9,051 bases of DNA, from NCBI GenBank assembly GCA_029261375.1, contig JAJDBL010000345.1:1-9051 (forward strand), given 5' to 3'. The DNA comes from Nitrospirales bacterium (GTDB lineage: Bacteria > Nitrospirota > Nitrospiria > Nitrospirales > UBA2166). Numbering within the stretch: the stretch's first letter is position 1; every line of letters begins with the position of its first letter. The notes under the pieces are model-generated. The model saw nothing but the letters and a program-made list of their open reading frames with translations. It did not search any database and was not told the DNA's origin. Shown piece by piece: positions 1 to 6,371 of the stretch. A program made the position numbers and the translations under genes.

Positions 1-215
1 ATGTTGCTGTGGTGATTGCTGGGGGAGCCCTATCGTGGCCTCAAGGGGCGCGAGTGCTTCTCGCGATTCTGACAAACCTCATTCTTGCCTATGAATTCGT
101 CTACAACCCGGCAAGGGATCGTAATCCGGCTCAGGCGATCAGGCACCTAGTTGTCGTTAGTCTTATCCCGTTTTGCCTTGGGATCGCGTGTGTAATTCTG
201 CTATTCCTGCTGTAA
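1..215 (+). CDS. C-terminal part of a membrane protein (5' end outside window)
   Basis: The frame beginning at base 3 is open to the left edge and ends at a TAA at 213-215, so this is most likely the tail of a longer gene. A GTG at 9 could make a 68-residue protein, but no ribosome binding site can be judged so near the edge. Two hydrophobic stretches are visible: one around the VLLAILTNLILAYEF segment and one at the very C-terminus, ending in LGIACVILLFLL. Between them lies a short basic loop with RDRN and RH. This looks like the last two helices of an integral membrane protein. I recognise no family. It converges on the dehydrogenase gene that follows. Confidence 0.5.
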   Translation, partial: VAVVIAGGALSWPQGARVLLAILTNLILAYEFVYNPARDRNPAQAIRHLVVVSLIPFCLGIACVILLFLL

Positions 216-242
216 GAGAAGGCATTATCCGTGTATCGGAGG

Positions 243-261
243 CCTCATCTTAAGGGTGAGG
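243..261. other. Hairpin between convergent genes
   Basis: CCTCATC (243-249) pairs with GGTGAGG (255-261), with one wobble and a TTAAG loop. An overlapping alternative fold pairs GCCTCA (242-247) with TGAGGC (268-273), and GAGGATCCTC (258-267) is itself a perfect palindrome. The position, between the stops of two convergent genes, suits a transcription end for either strand. No T-run follows on either strand, so I do not call an intrinsic terminator. Confidence 0.3.
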
Positions 262-288
262 ATCCTCTGAGGCTGAACGAGTTAACAG

Positions 289-1251
289 TCAGGGAACAAC
301 GGAGCTAACCGCGGTTCCGTTCAAGGCAGCAACTGCGTTTTCTGCAGCCATCTCTGCCTGCCTTTGGACTGTTTCTTCGGTGCGAGAGCCAGCTCGCGCG
401 GTCATGATGACATTATCAAGTTCAAGAAATAGGTGTCCAAGTGGTGGCTCTGGTGTGAGGATGTCAAATGCGGCGCCCCGCAGCCGTTTTCCCTTAAGCG
501 CTTCATAGACCGCATCCTCATCAATAAATTCTGGCCGCGCCATATTGATCAGAAATGCGCCTGCCTTCATCCTACGAACGCGGTCTCTGGTCAGGAACCC
601 GACGGTGTCTGGGGTGAGGCTAAGATGAATCGTGACAAAATCAGATTCCTTAAGCAGCTGGTCCGCAAGGACATACTCAATTCCATGAAGATCAGCGAAC
701 TTTTGGTCTGGAGCTCGGTCAAATCCGAGGACATTCATGCCAATAGCAATGGCTCGTTTCGCCACTTCTTTTCCGACTTGGCCGACTCCGATGATTCCTA
801 GTGTTTTTCCCATGACTTCGATTCCTGTAGGCCGAACCCATTTCTGTCTTCTGATATCAAGATCCATCCTTGGAACGCTTCTTGCCAAACCTAGCATCAG
901 CGCGATAGCGAGTTCTGCCACTGATACCTGATGTGCGCCCGGGGTAGACGTGACGACAATCCCCCGTTCTCGTGCCATGTCCATGTCGATATTCTCGACT
1001 GAAACGCCGAATTTCGAGATCATCTTTAAATGTCTGGCGTGCTCGATTACGCGTCGACTGATCGTTTCTTCCCCGACAATCATGGCGATGGCGCCGTCGA
1101 GAAGGGTAATGATCTCGTCCTCACTTAGGTCGCGACGAAGTGAGTTTTGCACAACCTCATATCCTGCCTTTTGGAGTGCTTTAACTGGCTCATCATCCGC
1201 TTCACTGAAAATTGCAGGCATGATGACAATCTTGTTTGCAGGCGTGGTCAT
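289..1251 (-). CDS. D-2-hydroxyacid dehydrogenase family protein, catalytic His replaced
   Basis: This 320-residue protein has the layout of NAD-dependent D-2-hydroxyacid dehydrogenases (phosphoglycerate dehydrogenase type). A split substrate domain surrounds a Rossmann fold with GVGQVG at 155-160 and Asp178 at the end of the next strand, the usual mark of NAD preference. The SVAELAIALML helix (110-120) is typical. The catalytic Arg is present as Arg239, but followed by Pro instead of the usual Gly. Glu268 sits in PEPP. The family's TPH motif, whose His is the acid-base catalyst, reads T-A-R here, with Arg286 at the His position; the downstream T and E of the motif still align. No ACT domain follows. 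ATG at 1251 is chosen because AAGGAG (1264-1269) lies upstream. It stands alone between a convergent and a divergent neighbour. The fold is secure; substrate and activity are not. Confidence 0.88.
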   Translation of the reverse strand: MTTPANKIVIMPAIFSEADDEPVKALQKAGYEVVQNSLRRDLSEDEIITLLDGAIAMIVGEETISRRVIEHARHLKMISKFGVSVENIDMDMARERGIVVTSTPGAHQVSVAELAIALMLGLARSVPRMDLDIRRQKWVRPTGIEVMGKTLGIIGVGQVGKEVAKRAIAIGMNVLGFDRAPDQKFADLHGIEYVLADQLLKESDFVTIHLSLTPDTVGFLTRDRVRRMKAGAFLINMARPEFIDEDAVYEALKGKRLRGAAFDILTPEPPLGHLFLELDNVIMTARAGSRTEETVQRQAEMAAENAVAALNGTAVSSVVP

Positions 1252-1331
1252 AACGAAATCCTACTCCTTTCCACTACATTACTTCCTTGGTGTCACGTAA
1301 CATTATCATTAAGTCTAACCCTAACGCGTAT

Positions 1332-1353
1332 ATAGCCTCTCATATGAGGCTAT
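1332..1353. repeat. Perfect 8-bp inverted repeat
   Basis: ATAGCCTC (1332-1339) and GAGGCTAT (1346-1353) are exact reverse complements around a six-base TCATAT loop. AACCC (1317-1321) and GGGTT (1354-1358) can extend the stem with a ten-base bulge on the left side. It lies about 80 bases upstream of the dehydrogenase start, a place that would suit a regulator binding site or a leader hairpin. Function is not known. Confidence 0.45.
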
Positions 1354-1453
1354 GGGTTCAATATCAAAAAGTTACCCATTTTCGTTTTCATTGCGCACCG
1401 CCACCGCCCTAAGTCTCGATCCATTCCCGACAGTGAGCTGGTTATTGTGTTGG

Positions 1454-1489
1454 GGCCGTTTGCTCTCTTAAACCGTGAGAATAACGGCC
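1454..1489. repeat. Two-tier hairpin upstream of hflK
   Basis: GGCCGTT (1454-1460) pairs exactly with AACGGCC (1483-1489). Inside it TCTC (1464-1467) pairs with GAGA (1477-1480) around a nine-base loop. It lies about 155 bases before the hflK start and upstream of the proposed hflK promoter, so it would not be part of the hflK message if that promoter is right. There is no T-run after it. Confidence 0.35.
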
Positions 1490-1579
1490 TTCCAACGGGT
1501 AGTGGAGGGCGCGTAATGTCGCCCCAGTATAGAGCATTCTACAGAGAACCTCAACGGATCATTGTCCATGCTCACTTGC

Positions 1580-1608
1580 TTGTAACAATACCCTCGTTTT
1601 GCTATGTT
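1580..1608 (+). promoter_or_regulatory. Candidate sigma-70 promoter for hflK-hflC
   Basis: TTGTAA (1580-1585) and TATGTT (1603-1608) are separated by 17 bases, each matching four of six consensus bases. Transcription would begin near 1615, leaving a leader of roughly 28 bases to the hflK ATG at 1643. If correct, the ATG at 1604 lies within the -10 box and cannot be the start codon. Confidence 0.4.
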
Positions 1609-1626
1609 GGAGGCGATTTCAGGCTT

Positions 1627-1635
1627 AAAAGGAGG
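1627..1635 (+). promoter_or_regulatory. Strong ribosome binding site fixing the hflK start
   Basis: AAAAGGAGG lies seven bases before the ATG at 1643. The in-frame ATG at 1604 has nothing comparable before it, so 1643 is the start. Confidence 0.85.
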
Positions 1636-1642
1636 CTTCTCT

Positions 1643-2677
1643 ATGGCATGGCAGCAGGGTGATCAATGGGGACAATCTGACAACCCATTGCAAGACATTT
1701 TCAAGAAATTTCAGACCCAGTTTGGCGGAGGAGGGGGCAGTGGTGGCCCGGTGAAGGGCTTAAAAACCATCGTCGCCTTGGGTGCGATCCTTCTGGGTTT
1801 TGTCTCCGCATTCTATACCGTGGCACCAGACGAGCAGGGTATCGTCAAACGGTTTGGCGAGGTTGCGAGGACGACCGGGCCGGGTCCTCACTTCCGTATT
1901 CCAGGTATCGAAACCGTCCTCAAACCAAAAGTGACGAAAGTTCATCCGGTTGCCGTTGGGTTTCGGCGTGATCCCAGCGGGCGCGCGCAAGTGTTGCCGC
2001 GGGAAGCGTTAATGCTCACCGGGGATGAAAACATTATTCAGGTTGAAATGGTCGTCCAATATCGGATTCAAGATGCGGAGGCCTATCTCTTCCAGATCTC
2101 TGGCATTGAAGAGACGATTCGGAAAAGCAGCGAAGCGGGAATTCGTGAAGTCATCGGGAAAAATAAAGTTGATGACGCTTTAACAACAGGAAAGCAACGG
2201 ATACAGGACGAGACACAGGTCATTGTTCAGAACATTCTTAATAGTTATGGAGCCGGGGTTGAAATTACGACGATTCAGCTGAAAGATGTGACTCCACCCA
2301 AGGAGGTTGTTGCTGCGTTTAAAGACGTGGCCAGTGCGAAGGAGGATCGTGAACGTCTCATTCGCCAGGCTCAAAGTTACGAGAACGATATTATCCCGAG
2401 GGCGAAGGGGCAAGCCGCACAGACGGTCAACGAGGCTCAGGCGTACTCACAGGCGCGCGTTCAGCGTGCAAAAGGTGAAGCCGATCGTTTTCTTAAGACC
2501 TTGAAAGAATATAAACGCGGGAAGGACGTGATTCGTAAACGTATGTATATCGAAACGATGGAAGCAATCTTGCCCGGGATGGATAAGGTCGTGATCGAAG
2601 GGAAAGTGGCGGACGGCATTCTTCCGTATCTTCCACTGGGGTCGGGATCTAGAGGGAAAGGCGGGATAACGCAATGA
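1643..2677 (+). CDS. hflK: HflK, SPFH-family membrane protease modulator
   Basis: HflK forms a large hetero-oligomeric inner-membrane complex with HflC that surrounds and modulates the AAA protease FtsH; its SPFH domain faces the periplasm. From the start at 1643 the protein has 344 residues. It shows a hydrophilic N-terminus with tryptophans and a Gly-rich linker (about 28-36), one membrane helix (about 41-60), the APDEQGIVKRFG entry to the SPFH domain (61-72) and the GPGPHFRIPGIE motif (79-90). The LTGDENIIQVEMVVQYRI segment (125-142) is typical of HflK. A long charged, Ala- and Gln-rich helix (about 220-300) should form the coiled coil. It is shorter than the E. coli protein (about 419 residues), mostly by lacking extended termini. 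The stop overlaps the hflC start, so the two are translationally coupled. No ftsH is in the window. Confidence 0.95.
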   Translation: MAWQQGDQWGQSDNPLQDIFKKFQTQFGGGGGSGGPVKGLKTIVALGAILLGFVSAFYTVAPDEQGIVKRFGEVARTTGPGPHFRIPGIETVLKPKVTKVHPVAVGFRRDPSGRAQVLPREALMLTGDENIIQVEMVVQYRIQDAEAYLFQISGIEETIRKSSEAGIREVIGKNKVDDALTTGKQRIQDETQVIVQNILNSYGAGVEITTIQLKDVTPPKEVVAAFKDVASAKEDRERLIRQAQSYENDIIPRAKGQAAQTVNEAQAYSQARVQRAKGEADRFLKTLKEYKRGKDVIRKRMYIETMEAILPGMDKVVIEGKVADGILPYLPLGSGSRGKGGITQ

Positions 2678-3537
2678 ACGCGCAGAATATCCTCGTCGGT
2701 ATCGTATTTGCCGCTGTTGTGCTGTTAATGATGGGGGCGTCTCCGTTTTTCGTGGTGGACCTCACCGAGACCGCAATTGTGGTTCGGTTGGGAAAACCGA
2801 TCCACACCATTACCGAACCAGGATTGAAATTCAAAGTTCCCTTTGTTGACGATGTGAGGCTTTTTGATAAGCGACTCCTCGATTATGATGTTCCCCCTCA
2901 GGATGTGATTACACTTGATAAAAAAACGTTACGAATCGATAACTACGGTAAGTGGCAGATCCGCAACCCGTTACAAGTCTATGAAGCGTTCCAGACACAG
3001 GAGAGAGCCCTCAATCGTCTTGACGACATCATCTACTCTGAGCTGCGTATTGAGCTGGGGAAACATACGCTGTCTGAGATCGTGTCTGAAAAACGGACTG
3101 AGCTGATGGCGCATGTCACAAAGGCAGCAGGCGAGAAGGCTGCCGACTATGGCATTGACGTTATCGACGTGCGGATAAAGCGGGCGGATCTTCCTGATCA
3201 GAACGAGAAGGCGGTATTTTCTAGGATGCAAGCTGAGCGTGAACGCGAAGCCAAGCTCTATCGCTCTCAAGGAGAGGAAGAAGCCCAGAAGATTCGTTCA
3301 ACCGCGGAGAAAGAACGAGAAATTCTTCTCGCAGAGGCAGATAAGACCGCGCAAGAGCTGATGGGTGATGGAGATGCTGCGGCGTTTGCAATTTTTTCAC
3401 AGGCGTACAAGCAGGATCCTGACTTTTTCGCGTTTACCCGATCCATGGAAGCCTACAAAAAGACAATGAATGATAAGACGATGCTCGTCATCAGTCCGGA
3501 CTCCGAGTTCTTTAAATATTTCAAAAAGGCAAAATAA
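2674..3537 (+). CDS. hflC: HflC, SPFH-family partner of HflK
   Basis: HflC is the second subunit of the HflKC complex that regulates FtsH proteolysis at the inner membrane. This copy has 287 residues, against about 334 in E. coli. It has an N-terminal membrane helix (about 5-28), the FFVVDLTETAIVVRLGKP start of the SPFH domain (25-42) and PGLKFKVPFVDDVRLFDKR (49-67). The HflC signature RIKRADLP (167-174) is followed by AVFSRMQAEREREA and a charged EEEAQKIR coiled coil. The closing PDSEFFKYF (275-283) is typical of HflC and separates it from HflK. It begins in an ATGA overlap with hflK, with a purine-rich stretch upstream, which points to coupled translation and a fixed ratio of the two subunits. 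The propeller gene follows 35 bases later on the same strand. Confidence 0.96.
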   Translation: MNAQNILVGIVFAAVVLLMMGASPFFVVDLTETAIVVRLGKPIHTITEPGLKFKVPFVDDVRLFDKRLLDYDVPPQDVITLDKKTLRIDNYGKWQIRNPLQVYEAFQTQERALNRLDDIIYSELRIELGKHTLSEIVSEKRTELMAHVTKAAGEKAADYGIDVIDVRIKRADLPDQNEKAVFSRMQAEREREAKLYRSQGEEEAQKIRSTAEKEREILLAEADKTAQELMGDGDAAAFAIFSQAYKQDPDFFAFTRSMEAYKKTMNDKTMLVISPDSEFFKYFKKAK

Positions 3538-3558
3538 GTCTGAATGCCTCATCCTCGG

Positions 3559-3566
3559 TAGGAGGT
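3559..3566 (+). promoter_or_regulatory. Ribosome binding site of the propeller gene
   Basis: TAGGAGGT ends six bases before the ATG at 3573. It supports that start, which also places a complete signal peptide at the N-terminus. Confidence 0.8.
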
Positions 3567-3572
3567 CGATAG

Positions 3573-5105
3573 ATGCGAAATACAAACCACGGTGGCTGGA
3601 TTCTGCCGAAGGCTGGTGCGCGTGGAGTGGTGGGGCTGCTCGTCGCGATTGGAATTCTTGCGACAAGTAGCGCTGCTCTAGCAGCTGCGGTGGCATATAT
3701 CACTAATGGTCCCAACGTTCAAATTACCGGTCAAACACGCAATGTCGAGGCGATTGATACGATTTCACATCTCAATGCAGGGACGATCGATGAGCGAACG
3801 GGGATCGGGAAGCTCCCGCGATCCGTAACCTTTTCACCCAATGGGAAACGGGCGTATGTCACGAACTTTAGTGATGACTCGGTTTCTGTGGTCACCGTGC
3901 GCTTTAATCAAGTTCTCAAACCAGATATCGAACCGGGTAACGACATCATCCGCGTAGGGAATGGACCCTACGGTGTTTCGGTGACCCCCGACGGAAAACG
4001 CGCCTATGTGTCCAACGAGCTCGACGCCACAATCTCTGTCATTGATGTGGATCCAAAGAGCCAGACGTTTCATACGGTTCTAGATATCATTACGGCAGGC
4101 AGAGAGTTTCCCACTGGTGTCGCAGTCACTCCGGACGGTACGAAAGTCTATGTTGGCCATCTGACTCAGCAAGGTACGGACGTTCCAGCAGCAGTTACGA
4201 TTATTGATGTGGCGACGAACCAGGTGGTTAAGACTATAGAGTTTCAGGCTCAAGAGTTTTCGCGCCCGCCAGCGATTGGGATGATGCCAGTACTCAACCA
4301 GGCATATGTGACCGGTGTTGCGCTTGCGAATGAGGGCGCTCAGAGCGTGACGGTGATTAACGTGTTGACCGATGAGGTAATCAATACCATCCAGGTAGGC
4401 TCGAGACCCTCTGGGGTGACATTTCACCCCAACGGAGATCGCGCATTCGTGGCCAATAGCGGTTCTGATTCGTTCTCTGTAGTCGATACTGAGACCGGGA
4501 ACGTGATGGACGAGATCATCACCGAGCGCAATCCCTGGGACATTGGGGTCACGCCAGACGGGCTAACGATATATGTGGTATTTGCGGCGATTGGGGAGGC
4601 TGCATTTGGGGAAGTTGCAGTGTTTGACGTGGAGAGCTTGTCTCTTAATCCTCTGATTCCATCAATCGATCACGCCGGGGCATCAACGGATATCGAGGTT
4701 CAACCGGTCCTACGGCTAAAGTCTCCTAATGGTGGCGAGGTGCTTCAACCTGGAGATGAGCAGGTTATCAGATGGCGAATGATACAGGGAGGTGCACAGA
4801 ACGCTAGGAGAATCGTCGTTGCTGACCATGTGGACGTGAGCTATTCGTTGAATAGTGGCCAGACCTTTGAACGTATCGTTGTGGAAGGGGACCCAGCGCC
4901 TTGTCGTAAGACACGAACCTCGATCGAGGAAGGTGTTGCCGATCCTGAAATAGATGTGTGTATAAAGTTTGGTGGTGACGTTATTTGGACAGTGCCCGAA
5001 GTAGATTCAACTGAAGTGCGAGTGAAGATTGTTGTGAGGGATGCAGCAGGTCAGGCAATTGCTACGGATTTCAGTAACGCCGACTTTACCATCTCAGCGA
5101 ACTAA
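3573..5105 (+). CDS. Secreted YVTN beta-propeller protein with C-terminal SPNGGE domain
   Basis: This 510-residue protein begins with a signal peptide: a basic n-region, a hydrophobic core around 19-33 and a likely cleavage after Ala37 in SAALA-A. About five to six YVTN-type blades follow. Each has a TPDG/SPNG-[KR]-xY[VF] turn, as at SVTFSPNGKRAYVTN (85-99), GVSVTPDGKRAYVSN (134-148), GVAVTPDGTKVYV (182-194), GVTFHPNGDRAFVAN (281-295) and GVTPDGLTIYVV (325-336), with SV[IV]D-type strands after them. From about 378 a separate beta domain begins at LRLKSPNGGEV, resembling the Kre9/Knh-like domains seen on secreted proteins. It holds the only two cysteines, 444 and 463, which could form a disulfide. 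I see no catalytic motif, so a binding or scaffold role in the periplasm is an inference. It sits 35 bases after hflC and is probably cotranscribed with it. Confidence 0.88.
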   Translation: MRNTNHGGWILPKAGARGVVGLLVAIGILATSSAALAAAVAYITNGPNVQITGQTRNVEAIDTISHLNAGTIDERTGIGKLPRSVTFSPNGKRAYVTNFSDDSVSVVTVRFNQVLKPDIEPGNDIIRVGNGPYGVSVTPDGKRAYVSNELDATISVIDVDPKSQTFHTVLDIITAGREFPTGVAVTPDGTKVYVGHLTQQGTDVPAAVTIIDVATNQVVKTIEFQAQEFSRPPAIGMMPVLNQAYVTGVALANEGAQSVTVINVLTDEVINTIQVGSRPSGVTFHPNGDRAFVANSGSDSFSVVDTETGNVMDEIITERNPWDIGVTPDGLTIYVVFAAIGEAAFGEVAVFDVESLSLNPLIPSIDHAGASTDIEVQPVLRLKSPNGGEVLQPGDEQVIRWRMIQGGAQNARRIVVADHVDVSYSLNSGQTFERIVVEGDPAPCRKTRTSIEEGVADPEIDVCIKFGGDVIWTVPEVDSTEVRVKIVVRDAAGQAIATDFSNADFTISAN

Positions 5106-5126
5106 ACGATCGCGATTCAGTGGCGG

Positions 5127-5348
5127 TTAGTCTCTCTGTCTGGACTTTCTCGGTAGGACGAAACAGAGGCTGGAAACGAGGCCTAAGACGAGGCCAGATA
5201 CAAACACAAGTGTGACGCTTGCCGTGGCCATTCTGGTCTTCAATGATGGCAATGCTTCTGTCCATCGCTGACGAGGAATTCCCCCGACAAGGGCTTCTCC
5301 GCCTAGCCACTCTGAGGATGAAATGTCTTTGGGGTTCTGGCTCATCAT
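5127..5348 (-). CDS. Possible small single-helix membrane protein
   Basis: This 73-residue frame starts with two consecutive ATG codons (5346-5348 and 5343-5345). It encodes a polar N-terminal half, then one strongly hydrophobic segment (about 41-65, with VTLVFVSGLVLGLVSSLCFVL), then a basic tail RKSRQRD. A good promoter lies just upstream (5368-5397), giving a leader of roughly 13 bases. Against it, no clear ribosome binding site precedes either ATG and I know no matching family. It would converge on the propeller gene with 21 bases between stops. The promoter and the clean membrane segment make it more likely real than chance, but only moderately. Confidence 0.4.
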   Translation of the reverse strand: MMSQNPKDISSSEWLGGEALVGGIPRQRWTEALPSLKTRMATASVTLVFVSGLVLGLVSSLCFVLPRKSRQRD

Positions 5349-5367
5349 TAGACTATCTATGAATCAT

Positions 5368-5397
5368 ATTCTAAGCAGGAGTTCGACGTTGAGTCAA
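5368..5397 (-). promoter_or_regulatory. Candidate sigma-70 promoter, minus strand
   Basis: Read on the minus strand, TTGACT (5397-5392) and TAGAAT (5373-5368) are 18 bases apart, each matching five of six consensus bases. Transcription would start near 5361, just before the 73-residue frame beginning at 5348. Confidence 0.45.
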
Positions 5398-5443
5398 GCA
5401 GAGCGTAGCATAGTGTGTGCATGAGAAATGCCGGGTAGTGTAA

Positions 5444-5469
5444 GGCGGTGGCGTGAGCTTCACCCCGCC
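5444..5469 (+). other. GC-rich hairpin before the rsmI unit
   Basis: GGCGG (5444-5448) pairs with CCGCC (5465-5469), and TG with CA above a two-base bulge, closing a ten-base loop. It lies 40 bases before the small ORF at 5510. No T-run follows, so a terminator is doubtful. A weak promoter (TTCACC 5459-5464, 16 bases, AATAAT 5481-5486) overlaps its 3' arm. Confidence 0.3.
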
Positions 5470-5509
5470 GCATTCTATTCAATAATAATGACAAAGAGAA
5501 GGGGAACCG

Positions 5510-5665
5510 ATGGAAGAAAAGCCAAACGAAAAGAAGCCCGTGAAAAGAAAGGAATTGCCGATTGTCGCGGATGAAACGGAAGACACGGAACAAGCCATGC
5601 GTGACCTCTTCGACGAAGAAAAAGTTACGCACACCCATGGCGGGGCAGAACCAGAGGGAGACTGA
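5510..5665 (+). CDS. Small highly charged protein overlapping the rsmI start
   Basis: ATG at 5510 opens a 51-residue frame ending with TGA at 5663-5665. A good ribosome binding site, GAAGGGG (5498-5504), ends five bases before it, better than anything near the rsmI start. The product is Lys-rich at the start (EEKPNEKKPVKRKE) and acidic after that (DETEDTEQAMRDLFDEE), with 24 of 51 residues charged, no hydrophobic segment and a tail of THTHGG. I do not recognise a family. It overlaps the probable rsmI start (5637) by 29 bases in another frame, so it may couple translation to rsmI, be a real small protein, or be an upstream regulatory ORF. Confidence 0.5.
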   Translation: MEEKPNEKKPVKRKELPIVADETEDTEQAMRDLFDEEKVTHTHGGAEPEGD

Positions 5666-6371
5666 CGAAGAGCTCGGCGAAGATTCTACCCCTGGTGTTC
5701 TGTATGTGGTTAGTACGCCCATTGGAAATCTTGAAGATATCACTCTTCGCGCTCTTCGCCTGCTTAAGGAAGTTCAGATCATTGCCGCGGAGGATACCCG
5801 GCATACCCAGAAGTTGCTCAATCACTATCAAATATTTACCACCCTCACGAGCTATCACGACTTCAACAAAGAGCATAAAACTCCACTTCTTCTTCAGCGG
5901 CTGCGAGAAGGCAAGGATGTTGCTCTAGTATCAGATGCCGGCACACCCGTTATTTCAGATCCCGGTTACTTTCTTATCACTCAGTGTGTGTTGCGCGGAA
6001 TCAAGGTCGTGCCGCTACCGGGCGCCTCCGCAGTTCTCGCCGCATTAGCGGCGTCTGGATTGCCAAGCGATAGATTTCTTTTTGAAGGCTTTCTTCCTCG
6101 TCGCCGTGCTGCACGATTGAAGAAATTGGAAGCGCTAAAAGCTGAGTTGTGTACGCTGATTATCTTTGAATCCCCACATCGTGTTGGTAAGACTCTCGTC
6201 GACATAAAAGCTGTCATGGAAGGTCGCCGCGTGGTTCTGGCACGCGAGTTGACGAAAAAGTTTGAAGAGATTATCCGAGGAACGGTCGATGAGCTGATCG
6301 AGTGTGTCGAGACACGTGCGCTCAAAGGGGAGATGACGCTCTTGGTTGGAGGAGCAACAGGGGGATGCTAA
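5637..6371 (+). CDS. rsmI: 16S rRNA (cytidine-1402-2'-O)-methyltransferase
   Basis: RsmI uses S-adenosylmethionine to methylate the ribose of C1402 of 16S rRNA in the P-site decoding region. All tetrapyrrole-methylase-fold signatures of the family are present (numbering from 5637): LYVVSTPIGNLEDIT (22-36), AAEDTRHT (50-57), ALVSDAGTPVISDPG (96-110), VPLPGASA (125-132), GLPSDRFLFEGFLP (141-154), FESPHR (177-182) and LARELTKKFEE (201-211). It ends shortly after KGEMTLLVGG, giving 244 residues. The E. coli protein, about 286, goes on into a small helical C-terminal domain that is absent here. ATG at 5637 fits the short N-terminus of the family; ATG 5571 and TTG 5562 are in-frame alternatives and no start has a strong ribosome binding site, which suggests coupling to the ORF at 5510. 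Its stop overlaps that of the convergent TusA-like gene. Confidence 0.93.
   Translation: MAGQNQRETDEELGEDSTPGVLYVVSTPIGNLEDITLRALRLLKEVQIIAAEDTRHTQKLLNHYQIFTTLTSYHDFNKEHKTPLLLQRLREGKDVALVSDAGTPVISDPGYFLITQCVLRGIKVVPLPGASAVLAALAASGLPSDRFLFEGFLPRRRAARLKKLEALKAELCTLIIFESPHRVGKTLVDIKAVMEGRRVVLARELTKKFEEIIRGTVDELIECVETRALKGEMTLLVGGATGGC

Larger units (their letters stand above)
1252..1642. other. Divergent intergenic region, no gene seen
   Basis: These 391 bases separate the minus-strand dehydrogenase start from hflK. Short open frames here lack ribosome binding sites and family features. What can be seen is an AAGGAG for the dehydrogenase (1264-1269), two hairpins (1332-1353 and 1454-1489), a plausible hflK promoter (1580-1608) and a strong hflK ribosome binding site (1627-1635). 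I could not pick a convincing promoter for the dehydrogenase. Confidence 0.6.

Noticed and set aside
433..801. 122-residue plus-strand frame inside the dehydrogenase
   Set aside because: It is antisense to the well-conserved dehydrogenase and has no recognisable domain.
1604..1642. hflK start at ATG 1604, adding 13 residues
   Set aside because: No ribosome binding site precedes it, it falls in the proposed -10 box, and AAAAGGAGG is perfectly placed for ATG 1643.
5444..5469. GC-rich hairpin as an intrinsic terminator
   Set aside because: It has no T-run, and the nearest plus-strand gene upstream ends more than 300 bases earlier.
5562..5636. rsmI start at TTG 5562 or ATG 5571
   Set aside because: The added Lys/Arg-rich residues are unlike the RsmI N-terminus and lie in a second frame of the small charged ORF. 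Not fully excluded.
5357..5743. 128-residue minus-strand frame over the rsmI 5' region
   Set aside because: It overlaps the conserved start of rsmI and the small ORF, and shows no family features; it is a shadow frame.
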